A stretch of DNA of 64,000 bases from Thermoanaerobacter sp049701115 (GCF_049701115.1 NZ_JBNATX010000002.1:115408-179407); one strand, 5' to 3'; numbered from the stretch's first letter, positions 1 through 8,356 are shown. Translations and numbers: made by a program. Notes: generated by a model from the letters alone, not told the origin.

Positions 1-239
1 CGTTCTTTCAATTCCTGTCCTATTTCATATACATTTTTTTCTCCATCTATAAGCTCCCACACTGCTGTACCAATATCATCTAACTCTAGAGTAGTAACTC
101 TGGGCTTTTTAACAAAAAGCCTTGCTACCTTCTCAATCAATCTGTCGTGATAAAACAAAAAAACAATCTTTTCTTGTTTTTTCTCCCAATTTACCTTTTT
201 ACTTTTCTTGGGAATATAGAGCAAGAAATTATCCTTCAT
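1..239 (-). CDS. PqqD-like protein, 3' end missing (window edge)
   Basis: This partial gene is read from an ATG at 237-239 and runs off the window start, giving about 79 residues. A Shine-Dalgarno AAAGGAG lies seven bases upstream of the start. The sequence ending in a segment like LELDDIGTAVWELIDG fits the PqqD family, small winged-helix proteins that usually present precursor peptides to radical SAM enzymes but also occur alone in clostridia. The basic, Lys-rich N-terminus is not typical of the core domain. It lies downstream of the OPT transporter, separated by a perfect palindrome, so it may be a separate unit. The partner enzyme, if there is one, would be outside the window. Family call is fairly good; the function is unknown. 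Confidence 0.6.
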   Translation of the reverse strand, partial: MKDNFLLYIPKKSKKVNWEKKQEKIVFLFYHDRLIEKVARLFVKKPRVTTLELDDIGTAVWELIDGEKNVYEIGQELKE

Positions 240-253
240 CTCATCACTCCTTT

Positions 254-289
254 AAATCAAGCACCCCTTCTAGAAGGGGTGCTTGATTT
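254..289 (-). repeat. 36-bp perfect palindrome, possible terminator
   Basis: The sequence is a perfect inverted repeat centred on TCTAGA, with arms AAATCAAGCACCCCTTC and its complement. It starts immediately after the OPT transporter stop codon. On the minus strand the hairpin is followed only by TTTAAAGG, not a proper T-run, and then by the ribosome binding site of the next gene. It could be a weak intrinsic terminator, an mRNA-stabilising hairpin or a protein-binding palindrome. Confidence 0.55.
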
Positions 290-2233
290 CTATCTCTTAT
301 CATTTTTGACAGTGTAAAAGTAGAGGAAAAGTCCTACCAGCATAAACATGAAAAGTGAGAACCACGGAGCATAAGAGGAAGTATTCGTCGCCCAACCAGA
401 AGCGAAGTCTATACTTATCTTTGCTCCTGCAAATATAGCTATGACAAGCCCCATGAGTGCATCTCCCGCTACAAGTCCAGAAGCTACTAATATTCCTCTT
501 TCTACTTTCTCTTTGCGCAACTGCTCATCTTTTCTATACTGCTGGTCTACTATCCATCTTATAATTCCTCCAACAGCAATGGCCGCACTGAGCTCAAAGG
601 GGAGGTATAGTCCTATAGCAAAGGGAAGAACTGGAACATGCATCATCTCAGCCATTATTCCCATAAATATACCAGCTATTATGAAAGTCCATGGAAGATC
701 TCCTGTCATAATACCCTTTACCACCATTGACATTATAGTGGCTTGAGGTGCAGGGATATCCTTTGTCCCAAAACCGTAAGCATTGTTTAAGAGTATTAAG
801 ACCAATCCTGCAAACACAGAAGCCACCGCTATTCCAACATAGGTAAATACTTCAATATGTTTAGGAGTACCACCTATTATAAAGGTAGTCTTTAAAGACT
901 GAGCGTTAGCACCTGCAATGGCTGCCGCTACACACACAATACCTCCAATAGTAATGGCAATTATCATACCCTCATTTCCCACGATCCCTGCAAGTTTTAG
1001 CACAGAAGTCACTATTAGCAAAGTCGCGATAGTCATACCAGAAATTGGATTGTTAGAAACACCGACGAGTCCTGTAATTCTAGCCGATACAACTGCAAAG
1101 AAAAATGCAAATAAAACAGCCATCAAGCTTCCCAAAGCAGTAACTCCAAAAGAAGGCATAAGCCATGCCACAAAGAACACGAATGCTGCTCCAAATATCA
1201 CCCATGTTAAAGAAACATCTATATCGGTCCTTTTTACTTCCTTACCTTTCATTCCAAGACCTACTATTGACTCTCTAAAAGCTTTTATGATAGTCGGAAG
1301 AGCTTTTATAAGACTTATGAATCCTCCTGCCAACACTCCACCAGCACCTATGTATCTTATATACTTACTCCATATAGCGCCCGCCGACATGTCCCTTATA
1401 AGGTCAGTAGCTGGATAAACAGGGGTAGTAAGTCCTGCACCAAAGAATTTTATTAGAGGAATGAGTCCCAACCATGCCAAAACGCTGCCCGCCAGCATGT
1501 ACATAGCTACATCCAATCCCACGATGAATCCTACACCCATCAAAGATGCAAGCACATTTACACCCACTTCTGTGCTTTCAAATCTCTTGATAACCCATGA
1601 AGGGCTTTCAGACCACATGCCAAAACCGCCAGATAAAAGTTTATAAATTCCCCCTACAATCATTCCAGAAAGCACTGTCATAAATCCTGTTCCGCCCTGA
1701 TTGCTTGTAACAAGCACTTCCGCCGCCGCCATTCCTTCTGGATAAATAAGTTTACCATGTTCTTCCACAGTCAAATACCTTCTCAAAGGTATAACAAAAA
1801 GCGCTCCTAAAAGTCCACCTATTAGTATTACGAAAACAATCCTAGATAGAGTAAACTGGTCTTTCAACCCCCAAAGCACAATTGCCGGAAGAGTAAATAT
1901 GATACCTCCTGCAAGGCTTTCTCCCGTGGCTGCAATAGCCATTACTAGGTTTGCCTCTAAAATACTGTTTCTTTTAAAAAGTCCTTTTAAAAGTGCAGTT
2001 GCTAAAACTGCTGCAGGAATAGCCGCACTTATGGTCATTCCTGCCTTAAGACCAAGATAAGCATTAGCTGCCGCAAAAATGATGGCAAATAAACTTCCCA
2101 CTATTACAGCAACTACCGTGAGTTCTGGAAGCACTTTATCAGCTGGAATAAAAGGGATGTACTCGCTTCCGTGAACACCGCCATAAGCTTCATGCGAAAG
2201 CTTCCTATTATCAGACTCTTTGGCTTTTGCCAT
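290..2233 (-). CDS. OPT-family oligopeptide transporter
   Basis: This is a polytopic membrane protein of 647 residues with about 14 or more hydrophobic segments after a hydrophilic N-terminus of roughly 35 residues. It matches the OPT family (bacterial YSL-like branch), which imports small peptides or metal chelates by proton coupling. The segment after the N-terminus, ending KLSHEAYGGVHGSEYIPFIP, is typical of bacterial OPT proteins. The start is set at the ATG at 2231-2233 because a strong GAAGGAGGG lies just upstream; an ATG 22 codons earlier has no such site. The gene appears to stand alone, with murA upstream about 125 bp away and the palindrome downstream. The substrate cannot be told from sequence. 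Confidence 0.85.
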   Translation of the reverse strand: MAKAKESDNRKLSHEAYGGVHGSEYIPFIPADKVLPELTVVAVIVGSLFAIIFAAANAYLGLKAGMTISAAIPAAVLATALLKGLFKRNSILEANLVMAIAATGESLAGGIIFTLPAIVLWGLKDQFTLSRIVFVILIGGLLGALFVIPLRRYLTVEEHGKLIYPEGMAAAEVLVTSNQGGTGFMTVLSGMIVGGIYKLLSGGFGMWSESPSWVIKRFESTEVGVNVLASLMGVGFIVGLDVAMYMLAGSVLAWLGLIPLIKFFGAGLTTPVYPATDLIRDMSAGAIWSKYIRYIGAGGVLAGGFISLIKALPTIIKAFRESIVGLGMKGKEVKRTDIDVSLTWVIFGAAFVFFVAWLMPSFGVTALGSLMAVLFAFFFAVVSARITGLVGVSNNPISGMTIATLLIVTSVLKLAGIVGNEGMIIAITIGGIVCVAAAIAGANAQSLKTTFIIGGTPKHIEVFTYVGIAVASVFAGLVLILLNNAYGFGTKDIPAPQATIMSMVVKGIMTGDLPWTFIIAGIFMGIMAEMMHVPVLPFAIGLYLPFELSAAIAVGGIIRWIVDQQYRKDEQLRKEKVERGILVASGLVAGDALMGLVIAIFAGAKISIDFASGWATNTSSYAPWFSLFMFMLVGLFLYFYTVKNDKR

Positions 2234-2358
2234 GATTTCCCTCCTTCTGTACTTGATTAAACGTTTATTTGAAAAGAAAGTCTTTAAAATAGGCCACAAT
2301 AATTATTATTCTCCAAAAGCTAAAAAAATCCTTCTAATGTTTACAAAAAATTTTTAAT

Positions 2359-3606
2359 CTATTCTCTGTATATTTTTGCACCCAAAGCCCTTAATTTTTC
2401 CTCCATTTTCACATACCCTCTATCCACATGATGTATATTATTGATAACCGTCTTACCTTCGGCTATTAGACCTGCCAGAACCAATGCCGCGCCTGCTCTT
2501 AAATCTGTGGCTTTCACTTCTGCTCCAGTCAGATGGTCTACTCCTGTCACCATCGCGCTCCTGCCTTCAATCTTTATATTCGCTCCCATCCTTTCTAACT
2601 CGCTTACATGCATAAATCTATTTTCAAAGACGGTTTCTATTATAACACTGGTTCCTTTCGCTACCGTCATCATTGCCATCATCTGAGCCTGCATATCCGT
2701 TGGAAATCCCGGATATGGCAAAGTCTTTATATCGACGGCCTTATAATTTTTCATTCCTTTTACTCTTATTCCTCCTTTTTCTTCCTTCACTTTAATCCCA
2801 CATTCTACAAGCTTTGCAATTATAGCCCTTACATGATCTACTATCACATTTTCAATAAGTACATTTCCTCCTGTCATAGCTGCTGCTACCATAAAGGTCC
2901 CTGCCTCAATCCTATCAGGTATAACGGTATGTTCTGCCCCTTTCAATTTCTTTACCCCTTCTATCCTTATGACATCCGTTCCTGCCCCTTTTATATTCGC
3001 TCCCATTTTATTTAAAAAATTAGCCAAATCAACAATTTCAGGCTCTTCGGCAGCATTTTCAATCACAGTCACACCTTCAGCAAAAACCGCTGCCATCATT
3101 ATATTTTCCGTTGCTCCAACGCTCGGAAAATCAAGATATATCTTTTTACCTATCAACTTTTTCGCTCTTGCCTCCACATAGCCATGCCCAACTGTAATAT
3201 CCGCTCCTAGGCTCTTAAAACCCTTTAAATGAAGGTCAATGGGACGTGCCCCTATTGCACAACCTCCTGGCATCGAAATCCTTGCATGACCTAATTTTGC
3301 AAGTATGGGACCCATAACCAAAAAAGACGCTCTCATCTTTTTAACAAGTTCGTAAGGCGCCTCCACGTCTTTTATATCCACCCTTATTTTCAACTTCCCA
3401 TTTTCAAACTCACAAAAGGCGCCAAAATTTTTTATAAGCTCCATCATTACATTTACATCTTCTAGAGGTGGTATATCCTCCAGCACGATCTCATCTGCAG
3501 AAAGCAAAGAAGCAGCAAGTATTGGCAAAACGGAATTCTTTGCCCCACTTATCTTAACCGTCCCCACAAGGGGCGGACTTTTTTCAACGACAAACCTCGT
3601 CTTCAT
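2359..3606 (-). CDS. murA: UDP-N-acetylglucosamine 1-carboxyvinyltransferase MurA
   Basis: MurA transfers enolpyruvate from PEP to UDP-GlcNAc, the first committed step of peptidoglycan synthesis, in the cytoplasm. The protein of about 415 residues has the usual length. The substrate-binding Lys-Asn is in SGAKNS near residue 23, and the catalytic cysteine is in MPGGCAIGARPIDLHL at about residue 116, so it is the fosfomycin-sensitive Cys type. A GTG one codon upstream is an alternative start; both are close to AGAGGG. It follows ywmB by 9 bp. The ywmB-murA pair is conserved in Bacillus next to the atp operon, which supports calling it the murAA type. Confidence 0.95.
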   Translation of the reverse strand: MKTRFVVEKSPPLVGTVKISGAKNSVLPILAASLLSADEIVLEDIPPLEDVNVMMELIKNFGAFCEFENGKLKIRVDIKDVEAPYELVKKMRASFLVMGPILAKLGHARISMPGGCAIGARPIDLHLKGFKSLGADITVGHGYVEARAKKLIGKKIYLDFPSVGATENIMMAAVFAEGVTVIENAAEEPEIVDLANFLNKMGANIKGAGTDVIRIEGVKKLKGAEHTVIPDRIEAGTFMVAAAMTGGNVLIENVIVDHVRAIIAKLVECGIKVKEEKGGIRVKGMKNYKAVDIKTLPYPGFPTDMQAQMMAMMTVAKGTSVIIETVFENRFMHVSELERMGANIKIEGRSAMVTGVDHLTGAEVKATDLRAGAALVLAGLIAEGKTVINNIHHVDRGYVKMEEKLRALGAKIYRE

Positions 3607-3615
3607 CACCCTCTT

Positions 3616-4350
3616 TTAATATTCTGTTCCTATTAATGGAGTTGCTACCCATATATAAGTCTTATCCTCATAAGAGCTGTATCTTAAAGCTACCTGTAAG
3701 TTTATTTTTTCATTCCCTACTGCAATGTATTCCCCTAAATTCTTGATATACCCCGAAAGGCTTATTACCTCAATATCCTCTATCCCTTCTACTTTCTTTG
3801 CTTTTAATATCTTAAATACCTCTCTAACTATACCTCTTTTTTCTTCCAAACTCAAATCCCCTTTAAAACTCCCTACAATTGAAGTAGCAATAATAGGTTT
3901 AGTTTTCACCTTTTGAAAAGCTTTTTCTATAGCCTCTCTTTCTTTTGCAAGGTTATCAGCATTTTTTAAATATTCATCTATTAAGAGATAGGTCTCTGAC
4001 CTGTCATCATTTTTTATCGATTGAACTACAACCGTAACATCCCTTTCGGCGTCTCTATATTCAAAGAGTACCTGCCTTAGATCTTTATCACATACTTGTC
4101 TAAAAGAATAATCTCTTATTCTCAAAGATTCCGAAACTACTCTCAGGTAATCTTCCATATCCTTTATTTCTACAAAATCCTTCTTGAGCTTTCCCCAACC
4201 ATTTATGTTGGCATATTCATATTTCGCACCAGTTGCTTTAAAAGCTTTATAAAACTTGTTTACTTCACTCGCCCCTAAAATCGGCATTTCCATTCCAAAG
4301 ATTAATATGAATCCTACTATTAGTGCTATCAAAACAGCTATTTTTTTCAC
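3616..4350 (-). CDS. ywmB: YwmB family secreted/anchored protein
   Basis: The protein has 244 residues with an N-terminal hydrophobic segment (residues 4-27) that should act as a signal peptide or anchor, followed by an exported domain. Composition and position immediately before murA match the YwmB family of spore-forming Firmicutes, which is annotated as having a TATA-binding-protein-like fold; its role is not established. The start is GTG at 4348-4350, preceded by AGGAGGGAT at good spacing. It probably forms a two-gene operon with murA. A long hairpin in the upstream leader may regulate both genes. Confidence 0.75.
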   Translation of the reverse strand: MKKIAVLIALIVGFILIFGMEMPILGASEVNKFYKAFKATGAKYEYANINGWGKLKKDFVEIKDMEDYLRVVSESLRIRDYSFRQVCDKDLRQVLFEYRDAERDVTVVVQSIKNDDRSETYLLIDEYLKNADNLAKEREAIEKAFQKVKTKPIIATSIVGSFKGDLSLEEKRGIVREVFKILKAKKVEGIEDIEVISLSGYIKNLGEYIAVGNEKINLQVALRYSSYEDKTYIWVATPLIGTEY

Positions 4351-4383
4351 CCAAATCCCTCCTTAGTCAAAACTAAAAATTGA

Positions 4384-4440
4384 GCGGTAAAAACTTCGCG
4401 AATCCACAAGGGGGAGAATGGACTCGCTTATTTTCACCGC
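4384..4440 (-). promoter_or_regulatory. Long hairpin in ywmB-murA leader
   Basis: On the minus strand this leader segment folds into an extended hairpin. The outer stem is GCGGTGAAAA with TTTTTACCGC (10 pairs, one G-U). After a small internal loop comes an inner stem GCGAGTCCA with TGGATTCGC (9 pairs, one G-U). The apical loop is pyrimidine-rich (TTCTCCCCCTTG). A short T-run follows the hairpin about four bases later. It lies 34 bp before the ywmB start codon. It could be an attenuator or could mask translation; I do not recognise it as a named riboswitch class. Confidence 0.5.
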
Positions 4441-4560
4441 CCTTCTATTTTTAATTATTGACAATTGTAAAAAGTTTTATTCATATAACATTATAAATTT
4501 TTCATTACCAATTGAGGAAAATTGGACAGTTATTAGAAATATTTAGATAAAAAGAGAAAA

Positions 4561-4577
4561 AGTCAGATAAAGTCAGA
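4561..4577 (+). promoter_or_regulatory. Degenerate CtsR-like heptad repeat
   Basis: AGTCAGATAAAGTCAGA is a direct repeat of two identical heptads separated by three bases. It has the geometry of a CtsR operator (RGTCAAA-N3-RGTCAAA) with one difference per heptad. It lies 15 bp upstream of an exact CtsR-type site, so this may be a second, weaker binding site. Confidence 0.4.
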
Positions 4578-4592
4578 AAAAGCTTGATTTTT

Positions 4593-4609
4593 GGTCAAAA
4601 AAGGTCAAA
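4593..4609 (+). promoter_or_regulatory. CtsR-type operator
   Basis: GGTCAAAAAAGGTCAAA is two exact GGTCAAA heptads separated by three bases. This matches the known operator of CtsR, the Firmicute repressor of clp and other protein-quality-control genes. It ends 8 bp before the -35 element of the promoter for the small membrane protein at 4687. It also sits inside a 9-bp inverted repeat (TGATTTTTG/CAAAAATCA). Confidence 0.65.
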
Positions 4610-4617
4610 AATCAGAT

Positions 4618-4645
4618 TTGTTTTAAATCTCATACTGAATATAAT
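4618..4645 (+). promoter_or_regulatory. Sigma-A promoter for the 4687 gene
   Basis: The elements are TTGTTT (4618-4623) and a perfect TATAAT (4640-4645) with a 16-bp spacer. The start codon is about 40 bp downstream, after the Shine-Dalgarno AAAGGAGGTG. The CtsR-type operator lies directly upstream. The intergenic stretch 4351-4686 otherwise holds only the ywmB leader hairpin and AT-rich sequence. Confidence 0.65.
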
Positions 4646-4686
4646 TAAAAGTAGAAGGAAAAACCTCTAAAAAGGAGGTGTAGCCT

Positions 4687-4983
4687 ATGTTTTGGTTGAT
4701 GGTACTTATCGTAGGACTCATATCCAGTCTTGTATTCCATCCTTGGTTTAACGCAAAAGCAGGAGAAGGGTATTGGGACAAACTTAACAAGATATGGGGT
4801 ACTTATTGGTCTGCATTAATCGCTCATCTAGTCGGCGCATGGTTAGGTGGAGCATATCTCGGCAAATGGGGATGGATGCTTTACGATTATAATGTAATAG
4901 GCGGCTTCATCGGAGCAATAGTGATTGGTTATATCTGGTACTTAATTGCAAAAAGCCAGACAAAACAAGAAGCAAGCAAATAA
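4687..4983 (+). CDS. Small membrane protein behind CtsR-type sites
   Basis: This gene encodes 98 residues with two or three hydrophobic segments (about residues 1-18, 39-60 and 70-88), many Gly and Trp residues, and a charged C-terminal tail. I do not recognise a named family. The start is secure: the ATG follows AAAGGAGGTG at ideal spacing. It is a lone plus-strand gene between two minus-strand operons, with its own promoter and a strong terminator. The exact CtsR-type operator before the promoter suggests a heat or protein-stress response gene, possibly at the membrane. That role is inference from the site alone. Confidence 0.7.
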   Translation: MFWLMVLIVGLISSLVFHPWFNAKAGEGYWDKLNKIWGTYWSALIAHLVGAWLGGAYLGKWGWMLYDYNVIGGFIGAIVIGYIWYLIAKSQTKQEASK

Positions 4984-4988
4984 CATAC

Positions 4989-5010
4989 GAAGGGGGCATC
5001 AGCCCCCTTC
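4989..5010. terminator. Bidirectional terminator at convergent genes
   Basis: GAAGGGGGC-ATCA-GCCCCCTTC forms a 9-bp GC-rich stem with a four-base loop. It serves the 4687 gene on the plus strand and overlaps the stop codon of wecB (4999-5001) on the minus strand. The T-run is weak on both sides. Confidence 0.7.
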
Positions 5011-6150
5011 ATATTCTTCTGGTCTTTCTTTTGAAAGTCTAAAAAAATACTTTATTGCCTTTACTATCCTTTCAGATGCTCTTCCATCTCCGTAAGGATT
5101 CACTCTATTTGCCATTTTTTTATACTCATTCCCATCCTTTATGAGAGTAACAGCTTCCTCATAAATTCTTCTATAATCTGTACCAACCAACTTGACGGTC
5201 CCGGCTTCTACCGCTTCAGGTCTTTCTGTTACATCTCTTAAAACCAAGACTGGTTTACCCAATGAAGGAACTTCTTCCTGTAAGCCTCCTGAATCTGTCA
5301 TAACCATATAGCACTGGGCTAAAAGGTTATGCATCTCGTCTGTCTCAAGAGGGTCCAAAAGAAGCACATTGTCAATATCTCCCAAAATTTGGTTGACTGT
5401 GTTTTTTACTACCGGATTCATATGAACAGGATACACGAAATATACTTCTTCTCTGTAACTTTTAGCTATATCTTTAATCGCATTGCATATGTTTTCTAAA
5501 GGCTTACCCCAATTTTCTCTCCTATGAGCCGTGACTACTATGACTTTTTTGTTTTTATAATCGATTCTATTTAATCTCTCATCTTTAAAAATATAATTTT
5601 TCTTTACTGTGTAGGACATAGCATCAATTACGGTGTTTCCTGTAACGAAAATGCCTTCTTCTTCTACTCCTTCTTTTATAAGATTTAATTTAGCTCTTTT
5701 AGTAGGGGCAAAATGCAAGTCTGCTAGCACCCCTGTCAATTTTCTGTTTATCTCCTCAGGATAAGGAAACCATTTGTTAAAAGACCTCAAACCCGCTTCC
5801 ACGTGCCCCACTTTTATTTTGTTATAAAAAGCCACCAAAGCTGCCACAAAAGTAGTAGTGGTATCTCCGTGAACCAGAACAAGGTCCGGTTTTTCTTTAA
5901 GAAACACTCTATCAAGACCCTCTATAGCAGCAGTAGTAATGTCAGATAAAGTCTGCCTCTCTCTCATTATGCCAAGGTCATATTGGGGGACAATATTAAA
6001 AAGCCTCAGCACCTGATCAAGCATTTCACGGTGCTGGGCCGTTACACATACTAATGTTTCAAATTCTTTTTCTTCCTCTAAAGCCTTGATAAGTGGAGCC
6101 ATTTTTATCGCTTCTGGCCTCGTGCCAAACACAGTGATGATTTTTATCAT
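4999..6150 (-). CDS. wecB: UDP-N-acetylglucosamine 2-epimerase (non-hydrolysing)
   Basis: This enzyme interconverts UDP-GlcNAc and UDP-ManNAc for cell-wall polymers. The protein of 383 residues shows family motifs GTRPEAIKMAPL near the N-terminus, VHGDTTTTF, GHVEAGLRS, THRRENWG and DSGGLQEE, and the length is normal. The start is the ATG at 6148-6150, with AAGGAG nine bases upstream; a TTG seven codons earlier is less likely. It follows wecA/tagO by 21 bp, so the two probably supply ManNAc-containing wall glycopolymers such as teichoic-acid linkage units. B. subtilis has the same gene (mnaA) in this neighbourhood. Confidence 0.95.
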   Translation of the reverse strand: MIKIITVFGTRPEAIKMAPLIKALEEEKEFETLVCVTAQHREMLDQVLRLFNIVPQYDLGIMRERQTLSDITTAAIEGLDRVFLKEKPDLVLVHGDTTTTFVAALVAFYNKIKVGHVEAGLRSFNKWFPYPEEINRKLTGVLADLHFAPTKRAKLNLIKEGVEEEGIFVTGNTVIDAMSYTVKKNYIFKDERLNRIDYKNKKVIVVTAHRRENWGKPLENICNAIKDIAKSYREEVYFVYPVHMNPVVKNTVNQILGDIDNVLLLDPLETDEMHNLLAQCYMVMTDSGGLQEEVPSLGKPVLVLRDVTERPEAVEAGTVKLVGTDYRRIYEEAVTLIKDGNEYKKMANRVNPYGDGRASERIVKAIKYFFRLSKERPEEYEGG

Positions 6151-6171
6151 TCTCTCGCACTCCTTAAACAA

Positions 6172-7212
6172 TCAACGAGTTTGTGTTCCTTTCTTATTGC
6201 TCCTTAACAGTTCTATTTTGTTTGCTCCCCAGAATATGAATACAAGAGAAAGGGCAAGAATAATAAGACTCTTTGATTCGCTGGTAAAAGATATAAGTAT
6301 GGCGCTCACACCAAGTATCAAGCTTACCCCATATAGGATAAAGACTACCTGCCTTTGGTTTAACCCTTTATCTAGAAGCCGGTGATGCAAATGCCCTCTA
6401 TCCGCCTCCATAATGGGCTTTTTGTTTAAGATCCTCCTGATTATCGCAAAAAGAGTATCAAATATAGGCACACCTAACACTAAAACAGGCACCACAATAG
6501 CAATCGCCGTAGCGGACTTTATCGCTCCTTGTATCGAAATAGCCGAAAGCAAAAATCCCAAAAACATAGCACCGGTGTCACCCATAAAAATCTTGGCGGG
6601 ATTAAAATTATACGGTAAAAATCCCAAGCTTGCCCCTGCGATCGCTATTGAGATAATAGCCGTCGCATACCTGCCATTCAAGAGAGAAATTATAAAAAGC
6701 GAGGTAGAAGATATAAAGGCGATTCCAGCTGCCAAACCATCCAAACCGTCAATCAAATTTATAGTGTTTGTTACTCCCACAACCCAAAGAAGAGTGAGAG
6801 AGATCGCCATCCAACTTTTAAGATAGATTACGCCATCACCAAAAGGGTTAGAGACCCAATCTATTCTGACACCACTCGATATGAGGATAAAAGCAGCGAC
6901 AATCTGCCCTATAAGCTTTATTTTGGAATTTAAAGAATACTTATCATCCAACACGCCTAAAAAAACGATCGCCAAAGCACCCCATATTATACCCATCGTC
7001 TCATGAGACTTCGGTAAAAGGAGAAGTATACTAATCATAGTGCCCGCAAAAATAGCTAGTCCACCTAATCGCGGTATTGGCTTTGTATGTATACGCCTCT
7101 CATCCTTCGGAATGTCAATTGCTCCTATTACAAAAGCCAATTTTTGAGCTAATGGAGTAGTAAGAAATGCCACAACAAAAGCCAACAAGAAGGACAAAAT
7201 ATAAACTTTCAT
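6172..7212 (-). CDS. tagO: UDP-GlcNAc:undecaprenyl-phosphate GlcNAc-1-P transferase
   Basis: This integral membrane enzyme of the MraY/WecA family starts lipid-linked wall polymer synthesis by moving GlcNAc-1-phosphate to undecaprenyl phosphate. The 346-residue protein has about 10-11 membrane segments. It carries NLIDGLDGLAAG, IFMGDTGAMFLGF and the HLHHRLLDKG loop, which separates WecA/TagO from MraY. The ATG at 7210-7212 has AAAGGAG upstream. It is followed closely by wecB. A small CAAGGG/CCCTTG hairpin lies in the 54-bp gap upstream. The substrate (GlcNAc rather than MurNAc-pentapeptide) is inferred from the motif and the neighbour. Confidence 0.9.
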   Translation of the reverse strand: MKVYILSFLLAFVVAFLTTPLAQKLAFVIGAIDIPKDERRIHTKPIPRLGGLAIFAGTMISILLLLPKSHETMGIIWGALAIVFLGVLDDKYSLNSKIKLIGQIVAAFILISSGVRIDWVSNPFGDGVIYLKSWMAISLTLLWVVGVTNTINLIDGLDGLAAGIAFISSTSLFIISLLNGRYATAIISIAIAGASLGFLPYNFNPAKIFMGDTGAMFLGFLLSAISIQGAIKSATAIAIVVPVLVLGVPIFDTLFAIIRRILNKKPIMEADRGHLHHRLLDKGLNQRQVVFILYGVSLILGVSAILISFTSESKSLIILALSLVFIFWGANKIELLRSNKKGTQTR

Positions 7213-7266
7213 TTTTAAACACTCCTTTTCAAGGGCACCCCTTGTTCACCTTTACCATTAATTATT

Positions 7267-7710
7267 TTACCTTTTAAATCTTACTAATTCAATACCTGCC
7301 TCCCTTAAAAGTTGAAAAGCAAGTTCATCGGGGTACTCTTCTTCATAAACAATTCTTTTTACTCCCGCATTTATAAGCATTTTAGCACATATCACACAAG
7401 GGCTTGCGCTTACATAAAGAGTAGCACCTTTTGTACTCACTCCATGTAAAGCCGCCTGTATTATAGCATTTTGTTCCGCATGAACCCCTCTGCAAAGCTC
7501 AGGCCTTTCTCCCGGAGGTATACCCAGTTGTTCTCTAAGACAACCCGTTTCCTCACAATGGGGTAACCCCGTAGGAGGTCCATTGTAGCCTGTAGAAATT
7601 ATGTGTTTGTCCACTACTAAAATAGCTCCTACCTGCCTTCTTATGCATGTGGACCTTGTCTTTACTACATCCACAATTTGCATAAAATATTCGTCCCAAG
7701 AGGGTCTCAT
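7267..7710 (-). CDS. comEB: dCMP deaminase (ComEB-like)
   Basis: This is a zinc-dependent cytidine/deoxycytidylate deaminase that makes dUMP from dCMP for thymidylate synthesis. The protein has 147 residues with zinc ligands and catalytic Glu in HAEQNAI and PCVICAK. The start is the ATG at 7708-7710, because AAGGAG lies nine bases upstream; an ATG/GTG nine codons earlier lies within the upp end region. It follows upp by 13 bp, so both pyrimidine-salvage genes are probably co-transcribed. Similar enzymes contribute to late competence operons in Bacillus, but the role here is likely metabolic. Confidence 0.92.
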   Translation of the reverse strand: MRPSWDEYFMQIVDVVKTRSTCIRRQVGAILVVDKHIISTGYNGPPTGLPHCEETGCLREQLGIPPGERPELCRGVHAEQNAIIQAALHGVSTKGATLYVSASPCVICAKMLINAGVKRIVYEEEYPDELAFQLLREAGIELVRFKR

Positions 7711-7723
7711 TTCTATCCTCTCC

Positions 7724-8356
7724 TTACTTGGTCCCAAACAACCTATCTCCAGCGTCTCCTAATCCCGGAACAATGTAGCCGTGTTCATTAAGTCCCTGAT
7801 CTATGCTAGCTACATAAATGGGTACCTCTGGGTGGTCTTTGTGGACTGCTCTTATGCCTTCAGGAGCAGCAATCAAGTTCACAAGCTTTATACTTTGAGC
7901 TCCCCTCTCTTTCAAAAAATGAATTGCAGCAGAAGCAGAACCTCCCGTCGCAAGCATAGGATCCACTACTATTAAGTCCCTTTCTGCAATATCAGAAGGA
8001 AGTTTGCAATAATATTCAACTGGTTTTAAGGTCTCGGGATCTCTATATATACCTATATGGCCTACTTTCGCAGTAGGTATTAACTTGAGCATCCCATCCG
8101 CCATAACCAACCCCGCTCTCAAAATGGGAATTATCCCTAACTTTTTACCTGCAATCACTTTTGTTCGAGCCACAGCTATAGGTGTCTTTACTTCTATCTC
8201 CTCCAAAGGCAGGTCTCGTGTTACCTCATAAGCCATTAACATTGCTATTTCTCCAACCAGCTCCCTAAATTCTTTTGAGCCGGTATTTTCGTCTCTTATT
8301 AAGCTTATCTTATGCTGTATAAGAGGATGGTCTATAACAAAAACATTCTCATACAT
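7724..8356 (-). CDS. upp: Uracil phosphoribosyltransferase
   Basis: Upp converts uracil and PRPP to UMP in pyrimidine salvage. The 210-residue protein is of normal length. It has the PRPP-binding loop VVDPMLATGGSASAAI and the C-terminal uracil-binding region around YVASIDQGLNEHGYIVPGLGDAGDR (only its core is cited here as GYIVPGLGDAGDR). The ATG follows TAGGAGG. It sits between the ywlE-rpiB fusion gene (21 bp gap) and comEB. In B. subtilis upp is in the same neighbourhood, close to ywlE/ywlF and glyA; no glyA is present here. Confidence 0.97.
   Translation of the reverse strand: MYENVFVIDHPLIQHKISLIRDENTGSKEFRELVGEIAMLMAYEVTRDLPLEEIEVKTPIAVARTKVIAGKKLGIIPILRAGLVMADGMLKLIPTAKVGHIGIYRDPETLKPVEYYCKLPSDIAERDLIVVDPMLATGGSASAAIHFLKERGAQSIKLVNLIAAPEGIRAVHKDHPEVPIYVASIDQGLNEHGYIVPGLGDAGDRLFGTK

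Noticed and set aside
7231..7245. CAAGGG/CCCTTG hairpin before the tagO gene as a terminator
   Set aside because: Only six pairs with a three-base loop and no T-run, so termination is unlikely.
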